Shown: positions 1 to 12,400, counted from the first letter of the stretch. The stretch: 64,000 nucleotides of DNA from Moniliophthora roreri (GCA_001466705.2 LATX02000181.1:434001-498000); one strand, 5' to 3'. Notes: generated from the letters alone by a model not told the origin. Numbers and translations are program-made.

Positions 1-427
1 GCACAAGTATGATATGCTAATCAATCCCTCCATACTTTCTACAACTCAATTTCTCACGTGTTGATAATAATGGTTAGTGGTAAGTGATACTCGTGTTGAT
101 TCCGATAGCAACGTCGTCAGAAGGAAAGGTGAAAGTCAATTCTAAATGGCGTGAATTATTGACGGTCTAGATGCTGTGTGTGTCAATCACCGACGACGAA
201 AATCAACATATACGCTGAGGAGTGAAAGAACGAAGAGAACGAAGGGGATGTTGGAGAGCTGTTAGGATTACCAAAACACTAATTATGGATCAGGCTAAAC
301 ACCAGAGTAAAACATTCGAACGATATTTAACATTTCATATACATCGGGATATGTTGTACACGTTACTATCAGAAGTGGCATATCGACTCGATAATCCTAC
401 ACATTCGTATACTTTGCTAGAGATACT

Positions 428-1968
428 TCAGAAGTTAGATGGAGGCGAACCAATGTTAACGATATATTCGTAGGCGTTGTCAGGCGCCCCGCTGAGGTAA
501 CGCGAATATCCGTTGACTGTCAGATTCCCGACGGTTGTCTGAGTTGAATTGCTCTGCACCCAACCGCCTCCGTTGTAGTAGTTGCTCAGATTGAAGCTGC
601 TTGGATCGCCAGTGATGCCTTGCAATCCCATTTGATTGTCGCTGAAACGTATTACGTCGTACTTCAAAGCAAGACCTACAAGCAGGGGCATGAGGTTGAC
701 AGCTCATCAGAGTCAATTGTCGAAGCCTTACCCAGAGTATTATCGTCGCGCCCTATAAGCATTCCTATCCCAAGACCTTCAAGGAAAGTGTTCACGTTGG
801 TGAAGGCAATACAGAGATAAGTGACGACGCTATCCACAGCGGTTGGCGGATCAAAGCCAGGAGGGTAAACCTGGCCCCCTGTTCTCGGGTCAGTCACTTC
901 TGAGCGCACAACACATATCGAGAGAACATACCTGCAGGTACAAACTTTGGAATTTCTACTGACCTCCACTCGTCGTTCGAGATGACGGCGTTGTCACCAT
1001 ACCAACTAATAGTCTTCCAGACGCGGTCGGGATCAAAGTTGAACACGCTGACCGTCAGGTAGTACTGTCTGAAGAGAATATCCGACAGCCACATAACTGC
1101 TAAGAAGAGCGCAACCCCAAGTATGCCGCCAACAACCAATCTGAAGTTACACGTTTTAGTGAAATGTCGATAGAGGAGAAGAGTCATATACACACCCTCC
1201 CAAACGTGCGACACTTGACGGCACTAAAGCGGCCAACTGCTGAGATCCGACGGCAGCGGCAGCCTGCGCCAATCGGCTCGCTGCGAACGAGATACCCCAA
1301 GTAATACCCTCAGCAATAAGAGACCTCATCAAGTAGACGATGGCCGCCGATATGAGACCGGCTGTAATTGTAATCTGACGAATGAACCTGAGCCAGGAAT
1401 CCTTTACGAATTGACCATTGACTTACGGGCAAATTATTCCACACGTAACCGCTCAGGCCGAGGAGTTCTGAATTCTTTGCATAGGACCCGATACTGATGA
1501 TGGAGGTCTTAACCTGATCGGATGCCTGATTGCCGGACTGCTCCTCCTTGACATAGGCCCATACCGTAGCGGTCTCGGTCCACGACGCGTAATATTGGTC
1601 CCCTTGATACTCGAGTAGAACCCATGCGTTTTCGCCATTCTTCTGGATGTTGTCGTAAATCGGTTGTAGTTCCTTCTGTGCCTGATCACGTTTTGCGGTG
1701 ACGGCGGCCACGTCGTTGTTAGCCCACTGTTGCCTGCCAGCAGCGGTAAGATGCATTTGTGAATAGATGGGTGTCAAGTCGGGATCAGGTGCCGCTACGA
1801 TGCAATTGGTCGATCAACCTTTCTCTACAGAGAATCATCTCGAACTCACCCCTTGGCGCTGCATTCTTCGTCAGAGAATCCAGCCTCCGATTATACGCAA
1901 CGCCCAAAGCACGTAATTGATCATCTAAACAACGCGTTGACATTCAGTGGAAGCCATTTAGTCTTAGG
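428..1968 (-). CDS. Partial copy of the lectin/membrane protein gene, 5' end lost at a scaffold join
   Basis: This is a second copy of the gene at 2693-4786, read on the minus strand. It retains the region after the lectin domain: the segment with QQWANND and the YVWNNLP end of that exon, the hydrophobic helices with the GVALFLAVMWLSD stretch, and the C-terminus with APDNAYEYIV. Introns sit at the same places as in the complete copy, including a very short one of about 33 bp near 900-935. No disabling mutation was found once the introns are removed. The first exons, which should encode the jacalin-like domain, are missing because the homology stops exactly at the single n at 1969. It is therefore not possible to say whether this copy is truncated in the genome or only in the assembly. 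Function as for the complete copy: unknown, probably membrane-associated. Confidence 0.7.
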
Positions 1969-1969
1969 N
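1969..1969. other. Scaffold join (single n)
   Basis: The single n falls where homology to the complete downstream copy breaks off in the middle of a gene. The sequence to its right is unrelated to the expected lectin exons, so this is an assembly join rather than a natural breakpoint. Confidence 0.85.
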
Positions 1970-2487
1970 TACATGAGTCCACCCGTCTTTGAGATTTCTC
2001 TTCTCCTGAGCTAGATCATCCTCTCGTGGGCTCATTATCCCAAGTTCACCAAGGCATGGTATTCAAACTGCTTTATTCCCGTTTGGAGCTGAATTGCATC
2101 TTTCCCATCGCCCTCTATCGCTGAGTAGCCCCAGTTATAGTGAAGCAAAAAGAACCATTATGCAAACAAGACGTGCCTCGAAAGCCACTGGACCATCGGG
2201 ACTAACGAGTCGTTTCCCATTAGCCCAGGAATAAAGTTTTGTTACCCTTGCTAACACAGATACCAAGCTCGTTCAGCAGGACTTTCGCTCCACCAGTTCG
2301 AGTAATATCAAAGGTAAGTACAGTCGTCTAACGGTGTTAATCATGGCTAGAGCTAACATCCAGTCTCTTTATCCCCTCTAGCTCTGGCCCTCGATTGATG
2401 GACTGTCACAACAATCGCCATTTTCCTCGACATACAGGTTTCAAGTTTAATTGCGTTTGCAACACCTCAATGACTCGTGTTACTAAC
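1970..2487. other. Gene-free spacer between the two lectin-gene copies
   Basis: No coding region was found. From about 2488 the sequence resembles positions 2-430 (shared stretch CACAAGTATG, then GCTAATCAATCCCTCC), so the duplicated unit includes 3' flanking DNA of the gene, with an offset of roughly 2.27 kb. Confidence 0.5.
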
Positions 2488-2692
2488 GCACAAGTATGTT
2501 AGGCTAATCAATCCCTCCACACTTCTTGAAAACAATGGATCAGGATAAACGCCAGAGTAAGACATTTGATCAAGATTCAACGTTGCATATATATCGAGAT
2601 ACATTGTACATGTTGCTACTGGGAGCGATAAACCGACTCGACGTTTCTACACCTTGCTAGAACTACTTCACGACGAATGGACCTGGTTCTAC

Positions 2693-4786
2693 TTAAGGCG
2701 AACCAAGTTTAACGATATAGTTGTAGGCGTTGTCAGGCGCCCCCTGGAGGTAAGGCGTATACCCAGTGACTGGCAGACTTCCGACGTTTGCGGAAGTGGT
2801 ATTGCTTGTCACCCAATAACCATTGTTGTAGTTGTTGCCTAGATTGAAGTTGTTTGGATTGCCATTTATGGCTTGCAATCCAATTTGGTTGTTCCCGAAA
2901 CGAGGGAGAAAGTACTGCAAAGCAAGACCTACAAGCAGGGCATGAGGTTGACACCTCATCCAAATCAATTGTCGAAACATACCCTGAGCACCATCGTCGC
3001 GTCCCAGAAGTATTGCTATCCCAAGGCCTTCAAGGAAAGTGTTCACGTTGATGAAGGCGATAGAGAGATAAGTGACGACGTTCTCCACAGTGGTTGGCGG
3101 ATAGAAGCCAGGAGGGTAAACCTGGTTTCCTATTCTCGGGTCGGTCAGCTCTGGAGCGCACAGCACATATCGAGCGAGCATACCTGCAGGAGCATACTTT
3201 GGAATTGGTACTGTCTTCCACTCGTCGTTCGAGATCTGGGCATTGTCAGAATACCAACTGATAGAATTCCAGACGTGGTCGGAATCAAAGTTGAACACTT
3301 CGACCGTCAGGAGGTACTGTCGGAAGAGGAAATCCGCCAGCCACATAACTGCGAAGAAGAGCGCAACGCCAATTATTGCGCCAATGATGAGTCTGAATTC
3401 ACACCCTTTATTGTGAAACGTCGACAAAGGGGAAGAGACATATACGCACCCTCCGAGAGTTGCGACACTTGCCGGCACTAAAGCGGCCAACGCCGGAAGC
3501 CCGGCAGCAGCGGCAGCCTGTGCCAATTGGGCTGCAGCAAACGCAATACCCCAAGCAATACCCTGAGCGATAAGAGGCTGCAGCAGCACAGTGAAGGCCA
3601 TTGCTATGGCAGCTGCTCCAAGATTGATCTGACGAATGTATGTGAGCCAGGAATCCTTTACAAATCATGATTGGCTTACGGGCAAATTATTCCACACGTA
3701 GCCGCTGAGACCGACTATTCCTGCATTCGCCGAATAGGACCCGATACTGATAATGGAGGTCTTAAGCCCATCGTCTGCCTGTTTTGCGGACTGCTCATCC
3801 TTGACATAGGCCCAAATTATAGCGTGAATGCTGGAAACAAAATAATATCTTTCGCCTGAGATCCCAAGCTCATACCATGCGTTTGAGCCATTATTCTTGA
3901 TGTCTTCGTAGAGCGGCGCTAGATCCTGCTTCGCCGCCTCGCGTTTTGCGTTGATGGCGCCAAAGTCATTATTCCTCCATTGTTGCTTGGTGGCAGCGTC
4001 AAGGTGCACTTCTGAATAGATAGGCTTGATGTCGGGTGCAGGTCCCGCTACAATCCAATTGCTCGATCAAGATTTCTCTGCACAGAATCATCTCGTACTC
4101 ACCTCTTGGTGGTGCATCCTTCGTCAGAGATTCCAGCCTCCGATTATATGCGACGCCGAAAGCACGTAATTGATCATCTAAACAATACATTGACATTCAA
4201 GACATTTAGTCTTGGAGTAGGACTTACCAGCACGACCAAAGAATCCAACCACATGGTGGTCCTCTGGAACGTTGAACTCGAATTGAGTTCCAGAGCTCGT
4301 TCCAATCCTCTGCTCTTGCTTCGTAGTCCGGATCTGCAAGCTTGTAACTACGTCCGTGAACGTGCCTGGGTACACACATCAGTCAATACAAAACGCATCA
4401 TGATATTATATGGCAAGCTCACCAGAAATTCCAGTGATATATTCATCCTCGTCAAGCGAAAGTTTGAGCTCGTTGGCATCACCAGCCTTGCCGTAGAGAC
4501 CTGTCACGTTCTGGGCGTAACGTGCTTGGTAGCTGCTGAGGCCTTGAGCAGTGGATGTGATCTGAACGAGCTTCAACGGGTACCAGGTAGCACCCTCGTC
4601 GAAAGGATCACCTGCCTCTGTGCCAAAGCAGTCAGAGTGCTTGATCGTGAAGTCGTAACGATCAGGGACAGTCGAGAATGGGAGTTTGATGCCCCTTTGG
4701 ATAATCTCGCCCTTGATGAAGTCGGGCAATTCTTGACCGTCAACACTCTTGGGGACTTGGGGGAAGTCGCTGGGAAGTTCAGACAT
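2693..4786 (-). CDS. Jacalin-like lectin fused to a hydrophobic C-terminal region
   Basis: Model: exons 4786-4423, 4365-4228, 4177-4103, 4047-3680, 3655-3450, 3392-3184, 3150-2983 and 2928-2693, giving 587 aa in one frame. Residues from about 60 to 190 look like a jacalin-like beta-prism lectin: YITGISG, TFTDVVTSLQIRT, then HHVVGFFGRAGDDQLRAFGVAY, which fits the family's GFFGR-x-G-x-x-L-x-x-x-G-V-Y end. The domain is expected to bind carbohydrate. The rest (about 400 aa) is not a family I recognise. It has an Ala/Gly-rich hydrophobic stretch (FTVLLQPLIAQGIAWGIAF), another helix (IIGVALFFAVMWLADFLF) and an Asn-rich C-terminus. Lectin plus amphipathic or hydrophobic region suggests surface or membrane binding, possibly a pore-forming or defence lectin, but that is inference. 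There is no evident signal peptide. The 33-bp intron at 3151-3183 is unusually short but is also needed in the other copy. Confidence 0.75.
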
Positions 4787-5007
4787 TGATGTAAGTGATC
4801 TATGACTGTGGTCAGCTACTTGAGCACATAAGATGGATCAGGTGAAAGGAATGCGAGCATCGAGAAAGGTTCGAAGTCTTGAAGGACATAAAGAGCGTTT
4901 TGGATTGGAAATGATTGAAGGAGAACAAAAAGCAAAGCTTACGATTCGTAAATGTGCAAGTTTTGTCTTCGAGAGAAGGCTTAAAGACTTATAAGTTCGA
5001 TGACCAT

Positions 5008-5015
5008 CTTATATA
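5008..5015 (-). promoter_or_regulatory. TATA-like box upstream of the lectin gene
   Basis: TATATAAG on the minus strand, about 220 bp before the ATG at 4786. The distance leaves room for a leader of about 190 bp, possibly with an intron. Position and motif only. Confidence 0.4.
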
Positions 5016-5019
5016 GACT

Positions 5020-8000
5020 TGTGGAGAATTTTATTCAGAGTTCCAGATTCTGAATCGCCGTCGAGTCCGTATGCCGAGATGTGGTTCTTTAGAATGCGTA
5101 TCTGAACGAAATTAGTATTATGGGAGGGATAAGACGCCAATGGAGCTAGACTGGTTGAACTTGGAACGTTCCACTAACGCTGTCCATTTGAGGTTACCTG
5201 CATCACAGCGAAGTCGGGCACATGATTATTCCCTGTTCAATGACGGATATGGTAACTTTTGTCAACTGAGTGGAGAGGAAGAATTGCGGCCGTAGGGCCA
5301 AGTTTCTCTGGAAGATTCCGGGAGAGCAACGGAAGGTAAGAACGTCAGCAGTGACAAGTCATTAGAGAAGACAATTTACCATTGTCATCCTTTCCCAGCT
5401 CTGAATGCATCCTCTCATCCTGATCTTACCGTCAAATCTCCTACAACTACCGGTCTGCAAAGTATCCCCTTCCATTCCTGCCATTCACGGACGATGCTTC
5501 TCCGGGTCTTTACCCGTTCATTTACCCGTTCCTGCTTCATTTCTGTCCCGGTAATTTCTTCCATCAACCTTAAAATCTTACTCCCGCAGTGTAATCTAGA
5601 AAAGTGCGGCCATCAAACCTAATACACGAGAAATACGTTGGTTGGCCCAATGTATGGATCCGACTGGACGGTAACAGTTCATCCTAATCCGGAGCGCATG
5701 GGCAAACATCAATTGGGTGAGGATATTATTGATTCGTGTAGCTGAAAAGAAAGAAGTATACAAGTCCGAGGGCTATGCCAATGCGAGGTTCATACATACC
5801 TCCAAAAACATAAGTATAGCACTCCATGGCTAGAGACGCGACGTTTCGGCTCTATTTTGGTCAGCTTCCGTAGAAGGAAAAGAAACGGATAGAGAGCAGA
5901 ACAAACCGACAAGGATCATAGACGCATGAATAGGGCCCTAACGGCCGCTTTCGAGATATCTATATAGGGTGAGGTACACGAAATCACGACGATTACTATT
6001 TAGTACAAGCTAAATCTCACCGAAGCAACTGGCTCACCGAAAGTGGGACAGCAAACTTTCCGAACATATGGTTGACGACCATGATAATTGTATGCGTATA
6101 GCCTTGACAAACAAGGGAACATTACACTCCAGAAGATATGGCGTTGAAATGTAGATATCCTTTGGTCAGCGAGGAGACGGAATTGGGGTTTTCAATGCTC
6201 AATCTGCCAACACCGATTTAGTAAGAACTCGCAAACTGGAAGAAAAAATACGAACATTACCGCCATTATCGCAATTTTCAGATTAACTCTTTCGACCACG
6301 TATCGTACACATCAAGATTCGGGTCAACGAGACCCACATTTAGATGTATGAATAGGCTGAAAAGACCAGTGAAGGTTTGTCCTCGAGGGATGATCACTTC
6401 GGGAACGAACCCAGAGGTTGCAGACGACTAGAGAGAAGACCGGGATGTGTCTATCCGAGAGAGCTAGTTTGGCAGAGTGAGGCGAGAGTAGGATGAGATG
6501 CCTCCATCTTGGATAGGTTCTCCTTGATGAATGACTAGCGAGAACAAGTGCAATACGGAATCACTTTGCAAGGAGAGAAAAAGTACCGATAAATGCAATC
6601 CAAGGGTCCATTCGCTTTTTGAGGTCGTGTATAGGCGGGTGTCTTTAATATGTTATAACAACTGGAAAGACATGTCGATACATCTATAGCGTATCTCCAT
6701 CTCCCAAAGCTCAGAGACTCACTCCAGCGCCGGTATGACCCTTCCTTGGGTAACCCGAGTCAAAAAACCTTCATGGGTGTAGTATGATGTTGAGAGTAGA
6801 TGCGTATGGCAAAATTAGAACCCTGGAGTCGGAAACAAGTGATATTGAAACGTACCTAGCGAATAAGATCCTGCCACCATTCAACGACTCTCGAGACCCG
6901 AACCGCCTAATGACTAACTTTGCCCCCTGCCTGCTTCTGCCCAATCATTTAGTCTTCCATCTCCCAAAATATCTTGCGGAATGAATTTGCTGTGCCTTCT
7001 CCGTGTCGCAGCGAATGGTTTTCACGTCAAATGGGGTCAGTGACAAGGGGGAGGATTGAAAGGAGATGGTGGCAATGTGCTGATGTCGTGTAATGTATAG
7101 ACTGGTACTCAGAAGTGTTTGTCCATGCTGGTGGACGGGAGACTTGGTAACGACAAAGTCGATGGTCGAGGGGAGAGGAAAAAGCAGAGTGTGACTGTGA
7201 CCATGACAGACGTCACATCATACCTCCGTGGTGAGCGGAACCGCGCACAAAGTGGGCGTGGAAGCTGGTAAATGGCGCTGCATGCTGTTGTGGGGTATGT
7301 GAGGATATACCGTAGCTGTCTGACCAAACAGCAACCTCCTGGGACCAACCCTGGCGATGTCCCGACAACGTCATACAACGTCCGCGAAAGCAGGCTCGGA
7401 GCTCTGGTTGTTTAATTTGGAACACCAGAATGTTCGTGCGAGCCTGTTTCTTGTGAGGTGACACGTATTAACCTGGGAAGAGTGCGGATGAGTGAGAAGA
7501 GGAGGGAACGAAACTTGTTTGGTTCAAAAATGCGAGGAACCGGAAGAAATACTCACTCGCAGATTTGAGTTTATACCCTTCACCTTTCCCCACCCGCTCC
7601 ACCCAGTTCCTCTCCTACTACCAGCCTCAGATCAGCCTCTCGCCCTCCTTTCTTCTCCTGTCTTCTCTCGTTACTCATTGTTCCCCCTGATACCCGTATG
7701 TAGGGGCATGTGTCGACTCGTGAATGACGTGAGGCCCTGTACTCACGGTATACGCGGAGGGATTCTGTGAGAGTTGATATGTTGAAGCCGAGCAAAGGAG
7801 CTGTGTTTTGGAAGGTATCGGAATGAGATTTACGAGCAAGGAGTTGAGGGAACTGAGCGTCAGAACCGGGGAAAGGGCAAAAAGATGGCGACTACGTACT
7901 CATCGGGGTGTTTGAGCCCTCTGGATTGATATCTTGTACCTCCTCCACATTGTTGTAGTACCGACGGTCTGGGTTATCTGGAAGATGAGGGTCCAAGAAC

Positions 8001-8420
8001 TTGTTTGTTGGTCGGGGATTCTTCGTTCTATTCTCCGAGGCTCTTCACGTTCACCCGGTAAATGTGTTGGTGCTTGTTCAAAACATTCAGAGCGATAGAT
8101 GGCTGGATGGACATAACAACTTAGCTTGAGACTTATCCTTCAGCTTTAAAGTCGGTGTCGTCGTTGTTAATGGGAGATTGACCGTTGCGGAGAAGGAAAA
8201 AAGCCACGCGACTGTCCGGAAAAAGTTGACGTCATCGTCACGTTGCTTTCGACCGTCTCTTCGAGCTGTCATGTCCATTTCGTACGCTCACTCCCTGTTC
8301 CCTACTTTAGGCCAGTCGACTACCCTTGATGCAAGACTTGATTGTCGACAGAGAGAGCGTGATTAATAAGCACAGGTACGTATGCTAGCTCAATCAACTT
8401 CATTCTATCCAAAGCACCAA
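5020..8420. other. Gene-poor stretch, one short coding-like fragment
   Basis: I see no convincing gene here. Only short open frames occur, with no recognisable motif. The most protein-like piece is on the minus strand at about 8030-7905 (reads as NPRPTNKFLDPHLPDN, then a stretch containing NNVEEVQDINPEG). It could be an exon of an unrecognised gene or a remnant. Confidence 0.35.
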
Positions 8421-8615
8421 GTGGGCAATGGACCATTGCCTACTTTTTTACAAAACCTCGCCGGTGCCGCTCCCCTCTGAACCGTTCCCTCCCAAACTCA
8501 TGTCCCACGTAGCTGACCCTCTCCGATACCCGGTTCCACCCTCCAATAAGCCCACCGACACCTGGAAAAATTCCAGCGCTCGAAACGGTAAAGGGCCCCC
8601 AAAAACCACAAAACG

Positions 8616-9760
8616 CGACCGGTGTTGGGATCCGCTGGTCCGTTCGTGGTCGGTAGGGGCTCAACATCTTCGTCTCGTCCATGCGAACCTGGAGGTACCC
8701 TCGGTTAGTCTATATCTTGTTTCGTTCCCGAGATATGGCCCGATTACTGTTTCATCACCTTACCTGTAGGACGTCGGACAGATAGCCACCGGTGTTGGAA
8801 CCTAGAGTAGTCAGCATCGAAAGGACACTTGTACCACGTATATACATACCTTGTGAGCCATGAGCCACCCTTCGATAAGATCCAGAAGTCCTCGTTCCTT
8901 GTAACGTGAGTTGTTACCGTAAGTGACCGAAATTCAGTGAAAAAGGTAAAGATGCTCACCGGTGTTGGGATCCACTGATCCGTTCAACCTCGTAGGGGGC
9001 TCAAAATGTTCACATTGTTCATGCGAACATGGAGCTACCCTCCGTTAGTCTATATCTCGTTTCGTTCCTGAGATATGACCCGATCTTTACTTTGACACCT
9101 TACCTGTAGGACGTCGGACAGATAGTCGCCGGTGTTGGAACTTGGAGTAGTCAGCATCGAAGAGACACCTGTACCACGTATATACGTACCTCATGAGCCA
9201 TGAACCACCCTTCGACAAGTACCGGAGGCCCTTGTTCCTTTCTAACCCGAGTCGTTACCGTGAATAACCAAAAACCAGCGAAAAAAGGAAAGATGCTCAC
9301 CGGTGTTGGGATCCACTGATCCGTTCAACCTCGTAGGGGGCTCAAAATGTTCGCATCGTTCATGCGAACATGGAGCTACCCTTCGTTAGTTGATATCTTT
9401 CTTCGTTCTTGAGATATGGCATGCTCATCGTTTTGCCACATAACCTGTATAGCGTGTTGCCGGTGCGTGTTCGAAGACTGGTTAGCAATGAAAGGATACC
9501 AGTAGAATGTAGATACGTACCTTATGAGCCATGTAGAATCCATAGATAAGTTGCAGAAATGCTAGATCCATTTGAACGCGAGTCGTTCCCGAGGACACCT
9601 GAAAACCAAATAAATAAGTAAAAATACCTACCGGTGTTGGAATCCGCCAGTCCGTAGATGCTCGTTAGGGTCCCGGGATGTTCTTATAGTGCATGAAGGC
9701 ACGGCGGTACCCTTCGCTGCTGTCGATTCGTAGATTGGACCATCTGCCTGAGCAGATAGC
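8616..9760 (-). repeat. 170/340-bp tandem repeat with splice-like signals
   Basis: The motif CCGGTGTTGG recurs at about 8619, 8789, 8959, 9129, 9300 and 9631, with a degenerate copy near 9460, so the basic period is about 170 bp and the higher-order unit about 340 bp (units start near 8621, 8961, 9302 and 9633). Each 340-bp unit has matching blocks: GGGTAGCTCC/GGGTACCTCC, GAGATATG and a GTACGTATATAC-like block. Read on the minus strand, block edges look like splice sites (GTGAGC, GTAAGG, GTACGT donors; TAG/GAG acceptors). Three units contain an open block ending with peptides similar to EGWLMAHK, EGWFMAHE and YGFYMAHK. Reading frames do not stay open across units with one consistent set of sites, so I treat it as a decayed exon-duplication array, not a gene. 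Confidence 0.65.
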
Positions 9761-9765
9761 ACTAG

Positions 9766-9795
9766 TATTCTTGCCTGCCTCAGCAGACAAGAATA
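9766..9795. repeat. Inverted repeat (hairpin)
   Basis: TATTCTTG at 9766-9773 and its complement CAAGAATA at 9788-9795 form an 8-bp stem. A second smaller inverted repeat (TCTGC/GCAGA) lies just upstream at about 9743-9756. Confidence 0.6.
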
Positions 9796-10329
9796 TATCA
9801 CATTACCGCCTTAGCGGAAGCGTGAATGGTATCAGTCCTAGTGTAGAGTAGTTAGTACAATGAAAGAGAAAGAAAAAAACTCACCTTTGCGCGGTTGGAA
9901 AAGATCGTGGTGGTGGTTAAAGAAAAAGCGCAGGACACTGGCACATTCCCAGGGTCCGGCCAACAAAAGCGCCGAAAATCACGTTGGGCGCTTCGACAAC
10001 TTCCCAGCGCTAAATTCGTTTTCTCTCTTTTACCACCATGATGGCGGCAGCGACGTTTAAGGTACGTTCTTTTTTTGTAATACTTTCATTCATACACCTA
10101 ATAATACTACTCTAGGACTATATACTGGCTACAAGAGGGATGGAAGGAAGCAGGAGAAGGAGGGAGAACGGTTGTGGGGCAAGGAAACAGGTACGTTGCC
10201 GACGCGGTGATTTTTTGTTCTGCTGACCGGCTCATTGTGCTTTACAGGTACTATTATCCCTTCTACATCATACCCAATGGCTACACTACTTGTCGCTACC
10301 GTCGTTACCCTCGAATCGCCGGCATTTCA

Positions 10330-10445
10330 CTTAACCCACCTCGTGAACCAAGAACCCACCTCGGATATCCAGAACCTCTCTCGCAAACCCGACTCGCACA
10401 GCCTACAACCTGTAAGATCCGTCTCGGATCCCAGAACCCGAATCA
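10330..10445 (-). repeat. Left flanking minisatellite, inverted relative to 16.1 kb
   Basis: Repeated CCCGACTCG / CCCACCTCG / AGAACC words spaced about 20 bp apart. Read on the minus strand this gives GAGTCGGGTT, GAGGTGGGTTCT and similar, the same series as 16105-16245 on the plus strand. Confidence 0.6.
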
Positions 10446-10546
10446 CCAATTCGACTCACATTCAAGCTAACGTACACCATCGTACGTCTACGACGCACAC
10501 TCGGCCTCTTCGAGCACCTTCCCTGGCACGCACGAGGCCTTTTCCA

Positions 10547-10599
10547 GCCTCTGAGCACGCACAGAACAACGAATTCGTTGTTCATGTCGTTCCAGAGGC
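10547..10599. repeat. Palindrome family 1, copy 1
   Basis: Outer arms GCCTCTG/CAGAGGC enclose a perfect 18-bp palindrome AACAACGAATTCGTTGTT (10565-10582). Confidence 0.8.
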
Positions 10600-11160
10600 T
10601 AGATGGAGAGCCTCGAATGTCGTGCTATACCAGGTGGCTAGGCATGGTGCACGCCGGTTGAAACACCCACGATAGAGGTATCCGGCACCTGCGCTGACGC
10701 CACCATCGCATTCCTCGGCCTCGAGAACCCCAGAAATGCTACTCTAGGGTCTCTCGGCGCCGGCGTTACCATCGAGAGGCTGTGTACATCATGGCATCTC
10801 TCTTTTCCTCTTACCATCACGACCGTCCACGAACAAGCAAAGAAGGTGCGTATTTTTGATTTATTTTGCTTTTCTACGCTAACTTAGGGTGTACAGGTCT
10901 ATATACGTGCTTTAGAGGGTTGGGAGGAGCAGATGTAGGAGGGAGAATAGGTGTAGTGTAGGGTATGAGGTACGTAAAGGTCTTTGCCTTTTTTTTTTTT
11001 CCCCTCTTATCCCGGCTTTCCTCTCTTCATCTACAGGTTCTGAATACCCTCTGCACTGTCTCCCGCATGAATAGAAGCCCCCGCCGACCTTTTCACCTTC
11101 CATAGCTGCCGCACACATCAACCACCCACCACGTACACGTACACCCTCTGCACCCAATGC

Positions 11161-11233
11161 CCCAGACTTTTCGCTCTGGGTGCTTTCTGGGTCGCAGAAT
11201 CCGATTCTGGCGTCAGCGTAACTCGCTGACGCC
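11161..11233. repeat. Hairpin pair (families 3 and 4)
   Basis: First hairpin CCCAGA/TCTGGG at 11161-11180. Second hairpin GGCGTCAGCG (11209-11218), 5-nt loop TAACT, CGCTGACGCC (11224-11233), a perfect 10-bp stem. The two are separated by a GGGTCGCAGAATCCG-like spacer that recurs in other copies. Confidence 0.75.
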
Positions 11234-11321
11234 GTGATTATATCGTTCGGCGGACTTCCATCATCCTTTCCTCCTTATATCCCCTCCTACGCATACGCCG
11301 TTACACCCGGATCCTCCTACA

Positions 11322-11374
11322 GCCTCTGAGGACAGATACAACGACGAATTCGTCGCTACTGTCGTTCCAGAGGC
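11322..11374. repeat. Palindrome family 1, copy 2
   Basis: Outer arms GCCTCTG/CAGAGGC, inner perfect palindrome CGACGAATTCGTCG at 11342-11355. Confidence 0.8.
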
Positions 11375-11548
11375 TACGAGAGGCTTCCCGGGTGCCAACT
11401 ATGCAGCTGCAGGTATTGAGCTGCAAAGTCAAGGCGGCACGACCAGAATGGGGTGTCGTACGGTTTCACCGACACCACCATCGTATCCGGCGACCTAGAG
11501 AACCCCAGGTACACTATCCTGGGGTCTCTCAGCGCCGGCGTTACAATC

Positions 11549-11579
11549 GAGAGGATGTGACTTTGTGTCACATCCTCTC
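11549..11579. repeat. Hairpin family 2, copy 1
   Basis: GAGAGGATGTGAC, loop TTTGT, GTCACATCCTCTC: a perfect 13-bp stem. Confidence 0.8.
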
Positions 11580-11990
11580 TTTCTCTCTTACCACCACCAC
11601 GGGCGGCAACGAACTCAGAAGGACAGTTTTTTTTCTTATACTTTTGTTCTTACAATTAATATTATTACTTAGGGATGTATACTGGCTACGAGAAGTGTGG
11701 AAGGAAGCAGGAGAAGGAGGGAGAATGGTTGTGGAGCAGGGAGGCAGGTACGTCCCCGACGTTATCGTTCTTTTGTTCTACTGCCCGTTTCCTTGTACTT
11801 TACAGGTACGATAATCCCTTTCCCCTCTTCTCCATTGCCTACGCTATCCGCCGTCACCGTCGTAACTCTCGAATTGCCGCCACTTCACGCAACGCCGCTC
11901 CCGCCAAAGTTAACGGTTACAGCCCCATCCAACAGCCCAGAAACCGCCAGGAAGCTCTCCTGGGGGCTTCTTGGGTCGACGAACACGAAC

Positions 11991-12019
11991 ACGACGTCGC
12001 CGAAGATCAGCGACGTCGT
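11991..12019. repeat. Hairpin family 4 (ACGACGTCGC stem)
   Basis: ACGACGTCGC, loop CGAAGATCA, GCGACGTCGT: a perfect 10-bp stem, preceded about 45 bp upstream by a CCAGGA/TCCTGG hairpin. Confidence 0.7.
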
Positions 12020-12244
12020 CTTTGTATCGATCTCGACACCAACACCACCCCCTCCTCCTACCCCGACTTCCGGACTCCAAAACCAGCACCCGAATACGCC
12101 GGGCTGTTCGTACCAGCGTTTTTTAGTTCGCTGATTCCATTTCCGGCGTCAGCGGAATTCCCCGACCCCATCTATGCCTCGAAATCGACGCCATTACCAC
12201 CCTGACCTCCTCGAACCCATTTCCGGTCCCGCTACCAGCACTCA

Positions 12245-12274
12245 AATACGCCGGACAGCCCGCTCTGGCGTATT
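12245..12274. repeat. Hairpin family 3 (AATACGCC stem)
   Basis: AATACGCCGGA and TCTGGCGTATT pair over 11 bp with one G-T wobble. The copy at 14389-14418 has the same stem with A-T at that position. Confidence 0.7.
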
Positions 12275-12400
12275 TTGGGTCGCTGAATCCGTTTCTGACG
12301 TCAGCGGAAATCGCTGGCCCCGTTTTCACCTCGTTCGGGGGTTGTCTACCACCCTGACATCCTCATCCCTCTTCCTGTACATTCCCCAGATCTCTCTGAA

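Noticed and set aside
3393..3449. Reading straight through this stretch in the lectin gene
   Set aside because: The frame is open here, but the duplicate gene has a stop at the matching place. Removing the stretch as a GTGCGT...CAG intron leaves both copies in frame with similar protein sequence on either side.
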